The position numbers were made by a program, and so were the translations under genes. From contig NZ_LXQB01000011.1 in assembly GCF_004421185.1 (NCBI RefSeq), positions 20,464-84,463 of the forward strand: a stretch of DNA of 64,000 nt. Reading direction: 5' to 3'. Source of the stretch: Methylacidiphilum sp. Yel (GTDB lineage: Bacteria > Verrucomicrobiota > Verrucomicrobiia > Methylacidiphilales > Methylacidiphilaceae). Under the pieces are notes generated by a model. It was not told where the DNA came from. It made no database searches and was given only the letters and a program-made list of their open reading frames with translations. Below are positions 16,358-26,631 of this stretch, in pieces; the stretch's first letter is position 1; the number at the start of each line of letters is the position of its first letter.

Positions 16358-18931
16358 ATGGGTAAAACATTGGTTATTGCAGAGAAGCCGAGTGTGGCTC
16401 AGGATATTGCCGAAGCTTTGGGAGGTTTTCCTAAAGGACGGCATGCGGTTTATGAAAATGAAAAGATGGTGATTAGTTCAGCAGTCGGACATGTCGTTGA
16501 ACTCTGTCTGCCTGCGGAAATGGATGTTCGACACAAAAAATGGTCTTTGGTTAATCTCCCCATTCTCCCAGCTTCCTTTTCCTTAAAACCGATAGAAAAA
16601 TCAAAAGAAAGACTCGATCTTCTGGTTTCCTTGCTCCACAGAGAGGACATTGATCTGATTATCAATGCTTGCGATGCCGGAAGAGAAGGAGAGCTTGTTT
16701 TCAGGTATCTCATTCGCTATGCGAATGTCAATAAGCCCATACAAAGGCTCTGGCTTCAGTCGATGACCAAAGAAGCCATTATCGAAGCTTTTAGAAATCT
16801 AAGAGCACTAAGTGAAGTAGAGGGATTGGCCTGTGCAGCAGTATCAAGATCAGAAAGCGATTGGCTTATTGGCATAAATGGAACAAGGGCCCTTACAGCC
16901 ATCCATTCCAAATCCAATGGATTTAGGTTGACTTCCGTCGGTAGAGTGCAGACTCCGACTTTAGCAATGGTTGTAGCGAGGGATAAAGAAATCCTTCAAT
17001 TCAAACCACAGACTTATTGGGAAATCGTGGGAACATTTCGATCCTTTCAAGGAGAATATAAAGGGAAATGGTTTTTAGAAAAAAACTCTCAATCAGACAA
17101 AGCAGACAATCACCCTGAACGGCTATGGAATCAGGAACAATGTCAGAAAATTGTGGAAAAATGCTTAAACAAATGGGGGAATGCCACTGAAGAAAAAAAA
17201 CTTTCCTTACAGTCTCCTCCTTTACTCTTTGACCTCACAACACTTCAAAGAGAAGCTAATTATCGTTTAGGCTACAGCGCCCAGAAAACCCTACAGATTG
17301 CGCAATCCTTATATGAAAATCACAAACTGATTACTTATCCTCGGACGGATTCCAAATTTCTTCCCGAAGATTACGTCGAGAGAGTTAAGGAAGTGCTGAA
17401 AAGTCTTTCTAATGAATCATTTCAAGCTTTTGCTAAAGAAATCTTAACTCATGGATGGGTGAATCCAAAGAACAGGATCTTTAATAACCAGAAGGTTTCC
17501 GATCATTTTGCTATTATTCCAACAACTAATACCCCCAAATCCCTCAATGCTAGTGAGGAAAAAATTTATCAACTTATTGTAAGAAGATTTCTGGCTTCCT
17601 TCTATCCTCCAGCCGAATGGGATGTAACAAAACGGATTACAATTATCGAAGAGGAAGCTTTTAAAACCGAAGGCAAAAGCCTTAGATCTGCTGGCTGGTT
17701 AAAAGTTTATGGAGCCGTAGAATCTATAGAAAATAAAGAGGAAAAGGAACAATCACTTTGCCCAATCGAGCAAGGGGAAAGAGTTTTAGCCATTGCATTA
17801 GAAACCGTTACTAAAGAAACAAAACCCCCAGCTCATTTTACAGAAGCAACCCTTCTTTCAGCCATGGAAAGTGCAGGCAATCTTGTTGAAGATGAAATAC
17901 TTCGGGAAGCCATGTCGAAAAAAGGGTTGGGAACCCCGGCAACCAGAGCTGCAATTATTGAAGGATTGATAGAAGATGGTTATATTCGAAGGCAAAAGGG
18001 AAAAGAACTTTTGGCTACCCCAAAGGCATTTGCTCTCATAGAACTGTTGGAAGCCATCAATATCCATACCTTAAGATCCGCTGAACTTACTGGAGAATGG
18101 GAATTTAAACTACAGCAGATGGAAAAGGGGAACTATCCTCAAGAAAGATTCATGAAAGAAATCTACCAACTGACCGAATCGATTGTCGAAAAAGTCAAAG
18201 CTTTTGGTTCAATCGATAATTTTAGAAAACCTCTTCCCATTTCTACTCCTCAAGGGCATACCATCGAAGAAACCTTATATGAATATAGATCCCATGATAA
18301 CTCCTTTCGATTGACAAAGTATATCGCTGGACGGCCGTTGTTTCCCAATGAACTGGAAGGTCTGCTTGCCAACAAAGAAATTGGCCCTCTCAAAGGATTT
18401 TATAATAAAAGCGGGGATCCCTTTAGCGCCTCTTTAAAATTAGACGACGAAAGTGGTCATGTCAGTTTTGTTTATGAAAAAAAGAATCCACAAGAAAACA
18501 TCGAAGAAATTATTTCTGAAGAATCTCTTGGGAGTTGCCCTCTGGATCAAGCATCGGTAGTGGAAACAAAAGGATACTATGCCTGTACCAATTTTCTTCA
18601 ATCCTCGCATAATGGAAACCGCAAGTGTACATTTAGAATAAATAAAGAAATTCTTGGTCAAGAATTATCCAGAGAGGAAGTCCAAAAGCTTCTGAAAGAG
18701 AAAAAAACCTCTCTTCTTACCCAATTCCGATCTAAAAAGAGAAAGAAAAACTTTTCAGCCCATCTTGTTTTGAACGAACAAGGAAAGCTCAGCTTCGAAT
18801 TTCCTGCCAAAGCAAGCAAGAAGAATGGAGCTATTAGCCGATCCAAAACAGGGGAAACTTCTAAAAAAAGGAAATCAGCAAAAAAAACCTCCAAAACTAA
18901 AAAGAAGCAATCTCCAAAAAGCAAGAATTAA
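16358..18931 (+). CDS. topB: DNA topoisomerase III (type IA)
   Basis: This enzyme makes transient single-strand breaks to decatenate or relax DNA. The Toprim domain begins TLVIAEKPSVAQDIAEALGG, a topo III-like start, with the acidic motif ACDAGREGELVFRYLIR. The catalytic Tyr is near residue 327 in LITYPRTDSKFLP. The C-terminal part (about 670-800) holds a topoisomerase-associated repeat ending in SKKRKKNFSAHLVL. The last ~40 residues are Lys/Ser-rich. I prefer ATG 16358; TTG at 16328 would add ten residues. It lies just beyond the decayed dprA, in the place where topA often sits, but its N-terminal sequence is of the TopB type. Confidence 0.88.
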   Translation: MGKTLVIAEKPSVAQDIAEALGGFPKGRHAVYENEKMVISSAVGHVVELCLPAEMDVRHKKWSLVNLPILPASFSLKPIEKSKERLDLLVSLLHREDIDLIINACDAGREGELVFRYLIRYANVNKPIQRLWLQSMTKEAIIEAFRNLRALSEVEGLACAAVSRSESDWLIGINGTRALTAIHSKSNGFRLTSVGRVQTPTLAMVVARDKEILQFKPQTYWEIVGTFRSFQGEYKGKWFLEKNSQSDKADNHPERLWNQEQCQKIVEKCLNKWGNATEEKKLSLQSPPLLFDLTTLQREANYRLGYSAQKTLQIAQSLYENHKLITYPRTDSKFLPEDYVERVKEVLKSLSNESFQAFAKEILTHGWVNPKNRIFNNQKVSDHFAIIPTTNTPKSLNASEEKIYQLIVRRFLASFYPPAEWDVTKRITIIEEEAFKTEGKSLRSAGWLKVYGAVESIENKEEKEQSLCPIEQGERVLAIALETVTKETKPPAHFTEATLLSAMESAGNLVEDEILREAMSKKGLGTPATRAAIIEGLIEDGYIRRQKGKELLATPKAFALIELLEAINIHTLRSAELTGEWEFKLQQMEKGNYPQERFMKEIYQLTESIVEKVKAFGSIDNFRKPLPISTPQGHTIEETLYEYRSHDNSFRLTKYIAGRPLFPNELEGLLANKEIGPLKGFYNKSGDPFSASLKLDDESGHVSFVYEKKNPQENIEEIISEESLGSCPLDQASVVETKGYYACTNFLQSSHNGNRKCTFRINKEILGQELSREEVQKLLKEKKTSLLTQFRSKKRKKNFSAHLVLNEQGKLSFEFPAKASKKNGAISRSKTGETSKKRKSAKKTSKTKKKQSPKSKN

Positions 18932-19262
18932 TGACCATCCGCTTCATCCATACCTCCCCCTTAGGTTCTCTGAAAACCTTTTGAATTATGTAATTGAACC
19001 ACAGGAGGAGCTATTGTTAAAATAGGCTTTAGAAAAGCCAAACGGCTACTTTTTCTCTAATTAGAGCAATGTTCTTTGGTCAACAGCTCCATACCAGAGA
19101 ATACGTAAGCTATAGAAAGCTTATTAATTAGGGAGTCTAATGGCTCAACGAGGCCGAAGAAAAGTATTCTTTTAGAAACTTATTCTCTCTCTCAGCATTT
19201 ATTGATATAGAAATTCAAAGAAGCCTCACTTCCTAAACTCTAAAGCTACAGGAGATTTATTT
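18932..19262 (+). other. Intergenic region topB-xfp (331 bases)
   Basis: No gene is seen here. A weak hairpin with a T run at 18963-18982 may terminate topB. A second palindrome, GGCTTT-AGA-AAAGCC at 19025-19039, is followed by AACGGCTACTTTTTC and can form alternative pairings, so it could be a terminator or leader structure for xfp; I cannot decide. A GGAG ribosome binding site at 19251-19254 serves xfp. Confidence 0.4.
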
Positions 19263-21632
19263 ATGTCTGCTGATATCGAAAACATCGATCTGCACATTGA
19301 ATATTGGAACGCTGCAAATTATCTGGCAGCTGCCCAATTTTATTTAAAAGAAAATCCTCTGCTCCTTGTTCCATTAAGACCCGAACACCTAAAGCCACGC
19401 ATTCGAGGGCATTGGGGATCAGCCCCGGGATTAAATCTTATTTATGTTCAGCTCAATAGGTTAATTAAAAAAACCAATGCTCAATTCCTTTTTATTACCG
19501 GGCCTGGGCATTGTTCCTCGGCGATTCTGGCAAACCTGTATCTGGAAGGGACTTATTCAGAATTTTATCCTGAAATTTCTCAAGATCTAGATGGTCTCAC
19601 TCTTTTTTGCAGGCAATTTTCTTCCCCTGGTGGAGTTCCCAGCCATGTAAGCGCCATGACGCCTGGATCTATCCACGAAGGGGGGGAACTGGGCTACTCT
19701 CTTTTGCATGCTTTTGGTGCCGTATTCGATCATCCTGAGCTTATTGCAGCAGCTGTTGTGAGTGATGGCGAAGCAGAAACTGGACCGTTGGCTGCCAGCT
19801 GGCAATCAATAAATTTTCTCAACCCCACTAGGGATGGAGCTGTCTTACCGATTTTTCATGTAAATGATGGAAAACTTTCTGGACCCACCATCTTCGGAAG
19901 GATGGAAGATAAAGACATAGCCATGTTTTTTTCTGGCATGGGTTATGAGCCTCTCTTTGTTTGTGGAAACGATCCAAGGCAGGTCCATACGGAACTAGGC
20001 ATTGCTTTAGAAAAATCCTACGCAACGATTCGGCAGATTCAACAAGAGGCAAAAGAAAAAGGAGTGCATTCCAAGCCCCGATGGCCCATGATCGTGTTAA
20101 GAACCCCTGATGGGTGGACGGGCCCCAAAGAAGTGGACGGTGTAAAAATAGAAGGCACTTATCGTTCTCATAGAAGTCCACTGATGGATGCACGAGAAAA
20201 TCCTGAACATTTGAAACTTTTAGAATCTTGGCTTAAGAGTTACCATCCTGAAAAACTGTTTGATGAATCTGGAAAACTACGAAAAGATCTTTCAAATCTT
20301 GCTCCAAAGGGGAGTCTTCGAATGGGTGCAAGTCTCTATGCGAATGGAGGTAGTCTTTTAGTCGATTTGGTTTTGCCTGATTACACTGAATACCAAGTTG
20401 GTGTCAAACAACCTGGAAATACCGTCTCAGAACCCACACATGTTCTAGGGAAGTATCTTCGGGATGTGCTTCGAAGAAATCCAACGAACTTTCGTATCTT
20501 TTGTCCTGATGAAACGGATTCGAATCGGCTTTCAGCTGTTTTCGAGGTAACAAATCGCTGTTTTGTAGGCAGGACAAATCCAGATGACGATCATCTATCT
20601 GCTGATGGAAGGATCATGGAAATTTTGAGCGAACACTGCTGCCAAGGTTGGCTCGAAGGCTACCTTCTTAGCGGCAGACATGGACTGTTGGTTTCTTACG
20701 AAGCTTTCGCCATGATTCTTGATTCAATGGCAAGTCAACATGCCAAGTGGCTAAAACTCTACAGGGAAATACCGTGGAGAAAACCTATAGCTTCTCTTAA
20801 TTATCTATTGTCTTCCCATGTATGGCGCCAGGAATACGATGGCTATACCCATCAAGGCCCTGGATTTATCGATACACTGATTAACAAAAAAGGATATGTA
20901 ATCAGAATCTATCTCCCACCAGATACAAATACATTGCTTTCTGTCATGGATCATTGTTTAAGAAGCAGAAACTATGTTAATCTGATTATCGCTGAAAAGC
21001 AGCCAGCTCTTAATTGGCTTAATATGGAGGAAGCTCGTGCTCATTGTGCCCGTGGGGCTTCTATTTGGACCTGGGCTAGTAATGATGAAGGAAACCCGAA
21101 TATCATTCTTGGCTGTGCGGGGGATGTCCCAACATTGGAAACAGTGGCTGCTTCTTGGCTTCTACAAAAACATTTTCCTGAGCTTAAAGTCAAAGTAGTG
21201 AATGTTGTCGATCTGATGACCCTTTCTCCTCCAGCCTATCATCCTCATGGAATGGATGAACAAAGGTATATTCATCTTTTTAGTGCCACTCAACCTGTCC
21301 TTTTTGCTTTTCATGGCTACCCTAGAATGGTCCATGACCTCATTCATGGACGACCTAATCCGGCCAGGTTCCACGTCCGTGGCTTCCAGGAAGAGGGAAC
21401 AACCACAACCTCTTTTGACATGGTCGTTCTCAATAAGATGAGCCGGTACCACCTGGCCATTGATGCAATCAAATATGCTTTAAAAGGAGTCCCTCATCTC
21501 CGAACAAAAGGAGAAAATATGATCGCCTTTTTTGAAAGAAAAATAGCTGAACACTCTGCTTATGTTAAGGCCCACCTGGATGATATGCCAGAAATTAAAA
21601 ATTGGACCTGGAGCAATCCTTCAGCTAGTTAA
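19263..21632 (+). CDS. xfp: Xylulose-5-phosphate/fructose-6-phosphate phosphoketolase
   Basis: This thiamine diphosphate enzyme splits xylulose 5-phosphate (and often fructose 6-phosphate) with phosphate into acetyl phosphate and a shorter sugar phosphate. Family features: IRGHWGSAPGLNLIY near residue 50, GPGHCSSAILANLYLEGTY, SPGGVPSHVSAMTPGSIHEG, and the diphosphate-binding SDGEAETGPLAASW. The 789-residue length is normal. A GGAG site lies eight bases before the ATG, and the gene has its own 331-base upstream region. It may feed acetyl-CoA synthesis, and so malate synthase in this window. An acetate kinase or phosphotransacetylase gene is not nearby. Confidence 0.96.
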   Translation: MSADIENIDLHIEYWNAANYLAAAQFYLKENPLLLVPLRPEHLKPRIRGHWGSAPGLNLIYVQLNRLIKKTNAQFLFITGPGHCSSAILANLYLEGTYSEFYPEISQDLDGLTLFCRQFSSPGGVPSHVSAMTPGSIHEGGELGYSLLHAFGAVFDHPELIAAAVVSDGEAETGPLAASWQSINFLNPTRDGAVLPIFHVNDGKLSGPTIFGRMEDKDIAMFFSGMGYEPLFVCGNDPRQVHTELGIALEKSYATIRQIQQEAKEKGVHSKPRWPMIVLRTPDGWTGPKEVDGVKIEGTYRSHRSPLMDARENPEHLKLLESWLKSYHPEKLFDESGKLRKDLSNLAPKGSLRMGASLYANGGSLLVDLVLPDYTEYQVGVKQPGNTVSEPTHVLGKYLRDVLRRNPTNFRIFCPDETDSNRLSAVFEVTNRCFVGRTNPDDDHLSADGRIMEILSEHCCQGWLEGYLLSGRHGLLVSYEAFAMILDSMASQHAKWLKLYREIPWRKPIASLNYLLSSHVWRQEYDGYTHQGPGFIDTLINKKGYVIRIYLPPDTNTLLSVMDHCLRSRNYVNLIIAEKQPALNWLNMEEARAHCARGASIWTWASNDEGNPNIILGCAGDVPTLETVAASWLLQKHFPELKVKVVNVVDLMTLSPPAYHPHGMDEQRYIHLFSATQPVLFAFHGYPRMVHDLIHGRPNPARFHVRGFQEEGTTTTSFDMVVLNKMSRYHLAIDAIKYALKGVPHLRTKGENMIAFFERKIAEHSAYVKAHLDDMPEIKNWTWSNPSAS

Positions 21633-21651
21633 AGCTCAACTGATGTTAGGC

Positions 21652-23181
21652 TTAAGTTTTTTTAATCCTGGCAAACCATATGAAAAAGGTGATAAACAAA
21701 TAAATAATGGCACAAAACCGGAAGGTATCATCAACCGCTAAAATATAGCTTCTTTGGCTGACTAAATTCCCATAGATTTTTAATGCCTGCATGGAATCAA
21801 GTCCCCAATCTCTGAGTCTTTGGAGAAATTCAACCACCTGAGGGTCGAATAAGCTACGGGTTTCAACAAGACGAACTTGCTGGAAAGCAGTTCGATGCTC
21901 TAAGAGTGTGCCTAAAAGTCCTCCGCCAATAGAAAAAGAAAAAGTCCTTAGCAAGATACTCTCGTTTATCGCCTTTTGCTGATTGCGCTTCGATAGACCT
22001 TCTATACTTATTCGATTGATTGCTGGCAATAACCCAACCATGCCTCCTAACAAGATTTGGGAGAACAGAACTGTCTGAATAAAAAAGGATCGACGATTGA
22101 AAAAGTCATAATTACTTGTCATGTAGCAAAAGAGAGAGAGTATGGCAAAGCAGAGGCTGGCTACGGGCCTAGGATCAGAACGATTAGAAAGAAACACAGA
22201 CAGAGGATAAAGAAAAGGAAGACACAAAAGCATAGGAAGAAGAGGCAGACTAGAAAGAAATGATGTATAACCTAATTGCTGGAGTGCTCCAATAAGCACA
22301 GAAAAGGAACCATATAGAAGGCCAAAAGAAATCGGTCCAAGCAAGTTAGCGATGGAAAAGTTAAGTTTTAGAAAATGTCGAACATCAAAGAATGGTTCTT
22401 TTTCTCCCAATTCCCAGATAATAAAATAAATGAGAGAACTTATCCCTAAAAAAAAGAAACAATTAATAAAAAATGAATTATACCAATCTTCATCCTGACC
22501 CCTTGAGACGACTATCTGGAAGGAGAAAAAACAAATGCTAAGAGAGGAAAGACCAATCCAATCCAAGGGAACGCTACGAGTTAAGTTATTCTTTTTTCTT
22601 AGAAGAACAAAGAGTACCCAAAAAAGAATCATATGTAAAAGGAAATTAATTAAGAAATAATCTCTCCAATTCCATCGGAATTCTTGCAGGATCCCCCCAA
22701 TGGGTGGCCCAAAGCCAAATGTTGTCAATAGAAGAAACCCAAAAAGGGTCGTAACAAATGGCCATTTACTGATCGGATAAAAATCCATCAAAACATATTG
22801 ACAAAGCATCATCACAGCTCCAGCTCCTAAGCCTAAAGGAAGCCTAAAAAAAAGAAAAAGATAGAAATCAGTTGTTATAGCCAAGATAAAATTACTCAAA
22901 ATAAGAATGACAATGGCACCTAAAAGCGAACGCGTTTTACCATAAACAGTTGATAACCATGGACTGAGAAACATACCCAAAGCCCTACCAATAAAAAAAA
23001 TGGTCGAAGTCCACATCGCATGACTTGGGCTTTGGCCTAATTCTCCTACAGCATGCCTGTTAAGCACCGCATAGGCAGATGAGCTGTAAACGGCCAGCAA
23101 AAATTCTGTGCTTAGCACAAGATGCAGAAAAAAAAAAGAAACTTTACCCATTTGCTGCCGCAAAGCAGGAATCCTTATCAT
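21652..23181 (-). CDS. MFS transporter, 14-TM drug:H+ antiporter (DHA2/EmrB-like), copy 1
   Basis: This is a 509-residue hydrophobic protein with about 14 membrane segments. It resembles the DHA2 efflux family: SHAMWTSTIFFIGRALGMF in segment two, a loop with a basic YGKTRS stretch, and FRLPLGLGAGAVMMLCQYVL in segment four. It is a clear paralogue of the gene at 23497-25065; both share the GELG/GDLG-SPSHA motif, FYPISKWPF/YYPISRWPF, and SRGQDEDWYNSFFI/TRGQDEDWYNSTFI. It converges with xfp (19-base gap) and diverges from the second copy. Its substrate is unknown. Having no adaptor gene of its own, it may share the downstream HlyD and outer-membrane genes. Confidence 0.8.
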   Translation of the reverse strand: MIRIPALRQQMGKVSFFFLHLVLSTEFLLAVYSSSAYAVLNRHAVGELGQSPSHAMWTSTIFFIGRALGMFLSPWLSTVYGKTRSLLGAIVILILSNFILAITTDFYLFLFFRLPLGLGAGAVMMLCQYVLMDFYPISKWPFVTTLFGFLLLTTFGFGPPIGGILQEFRWNWRDYFLINFLLHMILFWVLFVLLRKKNNLTRSVPLDWIGLSSLSICFFSFQIVVSRGQDEDWYNSFFINCFFFLGISSLIYFIIWELGEKEPFFDVRHFLKLNFSIANLLGPISFGLLYGSFSVLIGALQQLGYTSFLSSLPLLPMLLCLPFLYPLSVFLSNRSDPRPVASLCFAILSLFCYMTSNYDFFNRRSFFIQTVLFSQILLGGMVGLLPAINRISIEGLSKRNQQKAINESILLRTFSFSIGGGLLGTLLEHRTAFQQVRLVETRSLFDPQVVEFLQRLRDWGLDSMQALKIYGNLVSQRSYILAVDDTFRFCAIIYLFITFFIWFARIKKT

Positions 23182-23496
23182 ATTTATAAAAAAATATTAT
23201 TAATACAATAAAAAAGTTAAACTCTAAAAATGTTTTAAAATATAAATATGTTTTATATTCTATTATTTTTTATAAATATTAGATAATTTTATGATTTTTT
23301 ACAAAAAAAATTTTTCTAGAATCAAATAAAGTCAATAAGCAAAAATAAAATATTATTATTTATGTTAATATTTTTCTAGAGGCACTGAATTTTTATTCTT
23401 ACAAAAATTTTTCATTTCAAAAAAAAATTAATAGTATTGAATTTAAGTTTTGATTCTTTAGAAAATATTTAAACCGAAGAAAAAAAATTTTAGACA
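23182..23496. promoter_or_regulatory. Very AT-rich divergent spacer between two MFS genes
   Basis: This 315-base region separates two divergent paralogous transporters, so it must hold both promoters. Much of it is below 15% G+C, with long A and T runs. The sequence ATTTTTCTAGA occurs twice in direct orientation, with TTTTTCTAGA at 23311-23320 and 23371-23380, exactly 60 bases apart, a possible operator pair. No regulator gene is adjacent. I cannot assign -35/-10 elements reliably in such AT-rich DNA. Confidence 0.5.
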
Positions 23497-25065
23497 ATGG
23501 CTTTTGAAACTAAAAAAGAACTTAAGCCGGCTTTGCTTGTTTTGTTACAGGGGCTCTTTAGTATCGAATTTCTTTTAGGTACCTATAGTCCTCCTGCTTA
23601 TGCCACCTTTAATCTCTATCCAGCAGGCGATTTGGGGGTAAGCCCAAGCCATGCGTCCTGGATTTCGACGATTTATTTCGCTGGTCAGGCCTTCGGGCTA
23701 TTTATAGGCCCTTGGTTTGATCGAGCTTTTGGTCGAGTCCAATCTTTGCTTTTCTCAATCGGGTTTTTTGCTCTATTCGATTTTCTTGTTGCCATTAGTT
23801 CAGACTACTATCTTTCCCTGTTCTTTAGACTGCTCCTTGGTATTTCTGGTGGTAGTACCATGACACTCTGCCAGCTTAATCTGCTCGATTACTATCCAAT
23901 TAGTCGATGGCCTTTTGTGATCACCTATTTCGGATTTCTTCAGGTTTCTGTCTTTGGGTTTGGCCCAGTAGTCGGAGGGTTTATTAATGAATCATTTGGC
24001 TGGAGAGCCTATTTTTTGACAAGCTGCTCTCTTCATATCATCTGTGGGCTAATTATAAGCTGGATTCTTATTGTTCTTACCGAGAAAAGACAGGACGATA
24101 AGCCAGTTCCCCTTCCTTTCGATTGGATTGGATTTATGCTTTTGCTCTTTGCTGCTCTGTGCTTTCAAACCTTAGTCACGCGTGGACAGGATGAAGATTG
24201 GTATAATTCCACCTTTATTGACCTTCTTTTTCTCTTTGGTGTGATCTCGCTTCTCTATTTTGTTGTTTGGGAAATGGGTGAAAAAAACCCTTTCATCAAT
24301 CTCAAACTTTTCTTAAAACCAACCTTTCTCATCTCCTCGATCATAACCCCTATTTCCTTTGCCATTGTCTATGGGCTTTTCTCGACTCTTGTTTTTACCC
24401 TTCAGGTATTGAAAAACCATACGAACTTCTCCTCTTTTCAAGCTGGACTAGCCATGGCTCCTTTATTGTTTTTTCTACCGATTATTTATCCTCTCTCCGT
24501 TTTTTTATCTCCAAGAATCAATCCCAAACTGATTGCTTCCTTTCTCTTAACTCTCTTAGGCATCTTCTGTTACTGGACTGGATATTACGATTTTTTCAAC
24601 AAAAGAGCCTTTTTTGATCAATTTTTCAATCAATACATTCTTTTTAGTCAAGTCCTCAATGGTGCCTATGTTGGTCTTGTTCCAGCACTCAATGCTATAG
24701 CCATTAATGGATTATCAAAAAAAAACCAAGAATCTGCCGTGAATACAAGTATTCTCTTACGCACCTATTTTCTTACTTGGGGTGGAGGACTCCTTGGAAC
24801 CATGCTGATGGAGCATAGGCGTGATTTCCAGCAGACACGCCTTGTTGAAACATTTACAAGTCAGAATTCAGAAAGTCTAAGCTTTATAGCCTCACTCCAA
24901 CATCTAGGTCTGAATAGCTTACAGATCCAATCGAAGCTGGTAGAGCAAGCGGCTAGCCATTCCATTATTTTAGCTCTGGATGACACCTACAGGCTTTGTA
25001 GCTGGATTTTTTTTCTGATGGCTATTTTAGTCTGGATTCCAGCCATGAAAAGAAAAGAAATATAA
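23497..25065 (+). CDS. MFS transporter, 14-TM drug:H+ antiporter (DHA2/EmrB-like), copy 2
   Basis: This 522-residue protein with about 14 membrane segments is a paralogue of the divergent gene at 21652-23181. Shared landmarks are the SPSHASWISTIYFAGQAFGL segment, a basic loop after segment two, YYPISRWPFVITYFGFLQ, and TRGQDEDWYN in the central loop. It is followed by a NodT-type outer-membrane factor (63-base gap) and a HlyD-type adaptor, the arrangement of an EmrAB-TolC-like tripartite efflux pump in which this is the inner-membrane transporter. The substrate cannot be inferred. The start ATG lies in an A-rich leader without a clear Shine-Dalgarno. Confidence 0.85.
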   Translation: MAFETKKELKPALLVLLQGLFSIEFLLGTYSPPAYATFNLYPAGDLGVSPSHASWISTIYFAGQAFGLFIGPWFDRAFGRVQSLLFSIGFFALFDFLVAISSDYYLSLFFRLLLGISGGSTMTLCQLNLLDYYPISRWPFVITYFGFLQVSVFGFGPVVGGFINESFGWRAYFLTSCSLHIICGLIISWILIVLTEKRQDDKPVPLPFDWIGFMLLLFAALCFQTLVTRGQDEDWYNSTFIDLLFLFGVISLLYFVVWEMGEKNPFINLKLFLKPTFLISSIITPISFAIVYGLFSTLVFTLQVLKNHTNFSSFQAGLAMAPLLFFLPIIYPLSVFLSPRINPKLIASFLLTLLGIFCYWTGYYDFFNKRAFFDQFFNQYILFSQVLNGAYVGLVPALNAIAINGLSKKNQESAVNTSILLRTYFLTWGGGLLGTMLMEHRRDFQQTRLVETFTSQNSESLSFIASLQHLGLNSLQIQSKLVEQAASHSIILALDDTYRLCSWIFFLMAILVWIPAMKRKEI

Positions 25066-25128
25066 TTTCTTAAAATTTTCTACAATGTTTGTCGAAAAGA
25101 GAAAAACTGGTCTTCACAAAATATTATA

Positions 25129-26631
25129 ATGGAGTGTTGTTTATCTATGGAGCCCTTGACAAAAGACAGATTTTGTAATGCTTATTTTCTCCTATTTATG
25201 TCAATGCTGATTGGCATGATGATTACGGGCTGCGCTACTTTGCCAAAAGACACACGTGTTGCAGCCCCCCTTGAAACTCCACAGATTAAAGAAACGCTTC
25301 ATGCCCAATTTGACAACTCTTCTGAAAAAATAGTAAAAAAATGGCCTTCTCTTCGCTGGTGGGAGGAGTTTCACAATCCTGAAATGAATCGGATTATAAC
25401 TATAGCACTGGGGAAAAATCCTGATTTAAAAGCTTCACTTTCAAGGATTCATCAAGCATGGGCCATTGCAGCCGGTGCCCGCAGCCGCTACCTTCCTTCC
25501 TTTAGTTCCACGCAATTTCTTTTCCCGGTGCCCCTGGGAGTCTTGCAACTTCCTGGGAGCAGTTTTTTTGGTCCGTTCGGAGACAACAGTTTCTTTTTTT
25601 GGAGTGTCATTCCTGCCCTCTCAAACTATCACTTAGATCTTTGGGGAGAAGATAAAGCTCGGGTGAGAGCAGCCATTGGCATGGCAAGAGCTTCTGAAGC
25701 AGAATATGCCCTCGCCCGACTTTTTCTGAGCACGACCCTCGCCAGTAGATACATTAGATTGGCTTCTGCTGAAGAAGAATTAGGACTGGCAAGGAGTGGA
25801 CAAAAAATCATCAATGAACTGCTTCATCTTGTTCAGATGAGAAAAAAAAGTGGTATAGAAAACCTACTCCCAGTCCATACCATTGAACAGAGGCTGGAAA
25901 CAATAAACCAACTCGTTAACAGCCTTGAAAGAGAAACGAAAATCTTAAAAGATGAAATCGCCAGGCTGGCTGGACAAAGTCCCGATTGGGGTAGAACGAT
26001 TTTAGTAAAAGAATCGACCTTCCCAAAACGATTTCCCTTGCCAAAGTCTCTTCCTCTGGATCTTTTAGGAAGAAGACCTGATGTGGCGGTGAGCCGATGG
26101 AGAGCAGAAGCTCTTGCCCATCAAGTCAAAGTTACAAAAACGGCATTTTATCCAAATCTTGATCTCGTTGCTCTCGTCGGCTTTGAAACTTTGAATTTTG
26201 CAACCCTTTTTCTCAATCCCGCTTTACCTTTATTGTATATTGCTGGCCCTGCCTGGAATTTACCTATTTTCACTGCTGGCAGACTCAGTTCGGAACTTGT
26301 CGTAGCTCAGGAAGAATACAATATTGCTGTGGAAAGTTACAACAGCACGCTGCTTTCGGCTTTCCAACAAGTAGCCGATGCATTAGCCGTATGGAAAGAA
26401 ACGGATAAAAATCTGAGTTCGCAGGAACAATCTACCAATTCAGCACAATCTAACGCTGAACTATCGGCAAGACTTTTTTCTGCTGGAATTAACACCAAGA
26501 CTGATCTTTTAGACTTACAGTATACACTTATTCAATCTCAAATAACATTAAGTAATAGAACTGCTGAACATCTAGAAGCAGCTGTCGGCCTTTTTTTAGC
26601 ATTAGGGGGTGGATATGAGTCCATCGAATGA
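25129..26631 (+). CDS. Outer-membrane efflux lipoprotein (NodT/TolC family)
   Basis: This is the outer-membrane channel of the efflux system. The N-terminus has a membrane segment and a lipobox, MMITGC (Cys about residue 35), so it is likely lipid-anchored, as in NodT/OprM proteins. The body has the two-repeat architecture, including RWWEEFHNPEMNRIITIAL in the first half, LGRRPDVAVSRWRAEALAH (a hallmark segment), and SYNSTLLSAFQQVADALAVW near the end. At 500 residues the length is normal. Met7 (25147) is an alternative start that places the signal peptide more typically. Its end overlaps the HlyD-type gene, giving translational coupling. Confidence 0.87.
   Translation: MECCLSMEPLTKDRFCNAYFLLFMSMLIGMMITGCATLPKDTRVAAPLETPQIKETLHAQFDNSSEKIVKKWPSLRWWEEFHNPEMNRIITIALGKNPDLKASLSRIHQAWAIAAGARSRYLPSFSSTQFLFPVPLGVLQLPGSSFFGPFGDNSFFFWSVIPALSNYHLDLWGEDKARVRAAIGMARASEAEYALARLFLSTTLASRYIRLASAEEELGLARSGQKIINELLHLVQMRKKSGIENLLPVHTIEQRLETINQLVNSLERETKILKDEIARLAGQSPDWGRTILVKESTFPKRFPLPKSLPLDLLGRRPDVAVSRWRAEALAHQVKVTKTAFYPNLDLVALVGFETLNFATLFLNPALPLLYIAGPAWNLPIFTAGRLSSELVVAQEEYNIAVESYNSTLLSAFQQVADALAVWKETDKNLSSQEQSTNSAQSNAELSARLFSAGINTKTDLLDLQYTLIQSQITLSNRTAEHLEAAVGLFLALGGGYESIE

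Noticed and set aside
16358..18931. Topoisomerase I (topA) next to dprA
   Set aside because: The location suggests topA, but the N-terminal sequence and domain layout are of the topoisomerase III type.
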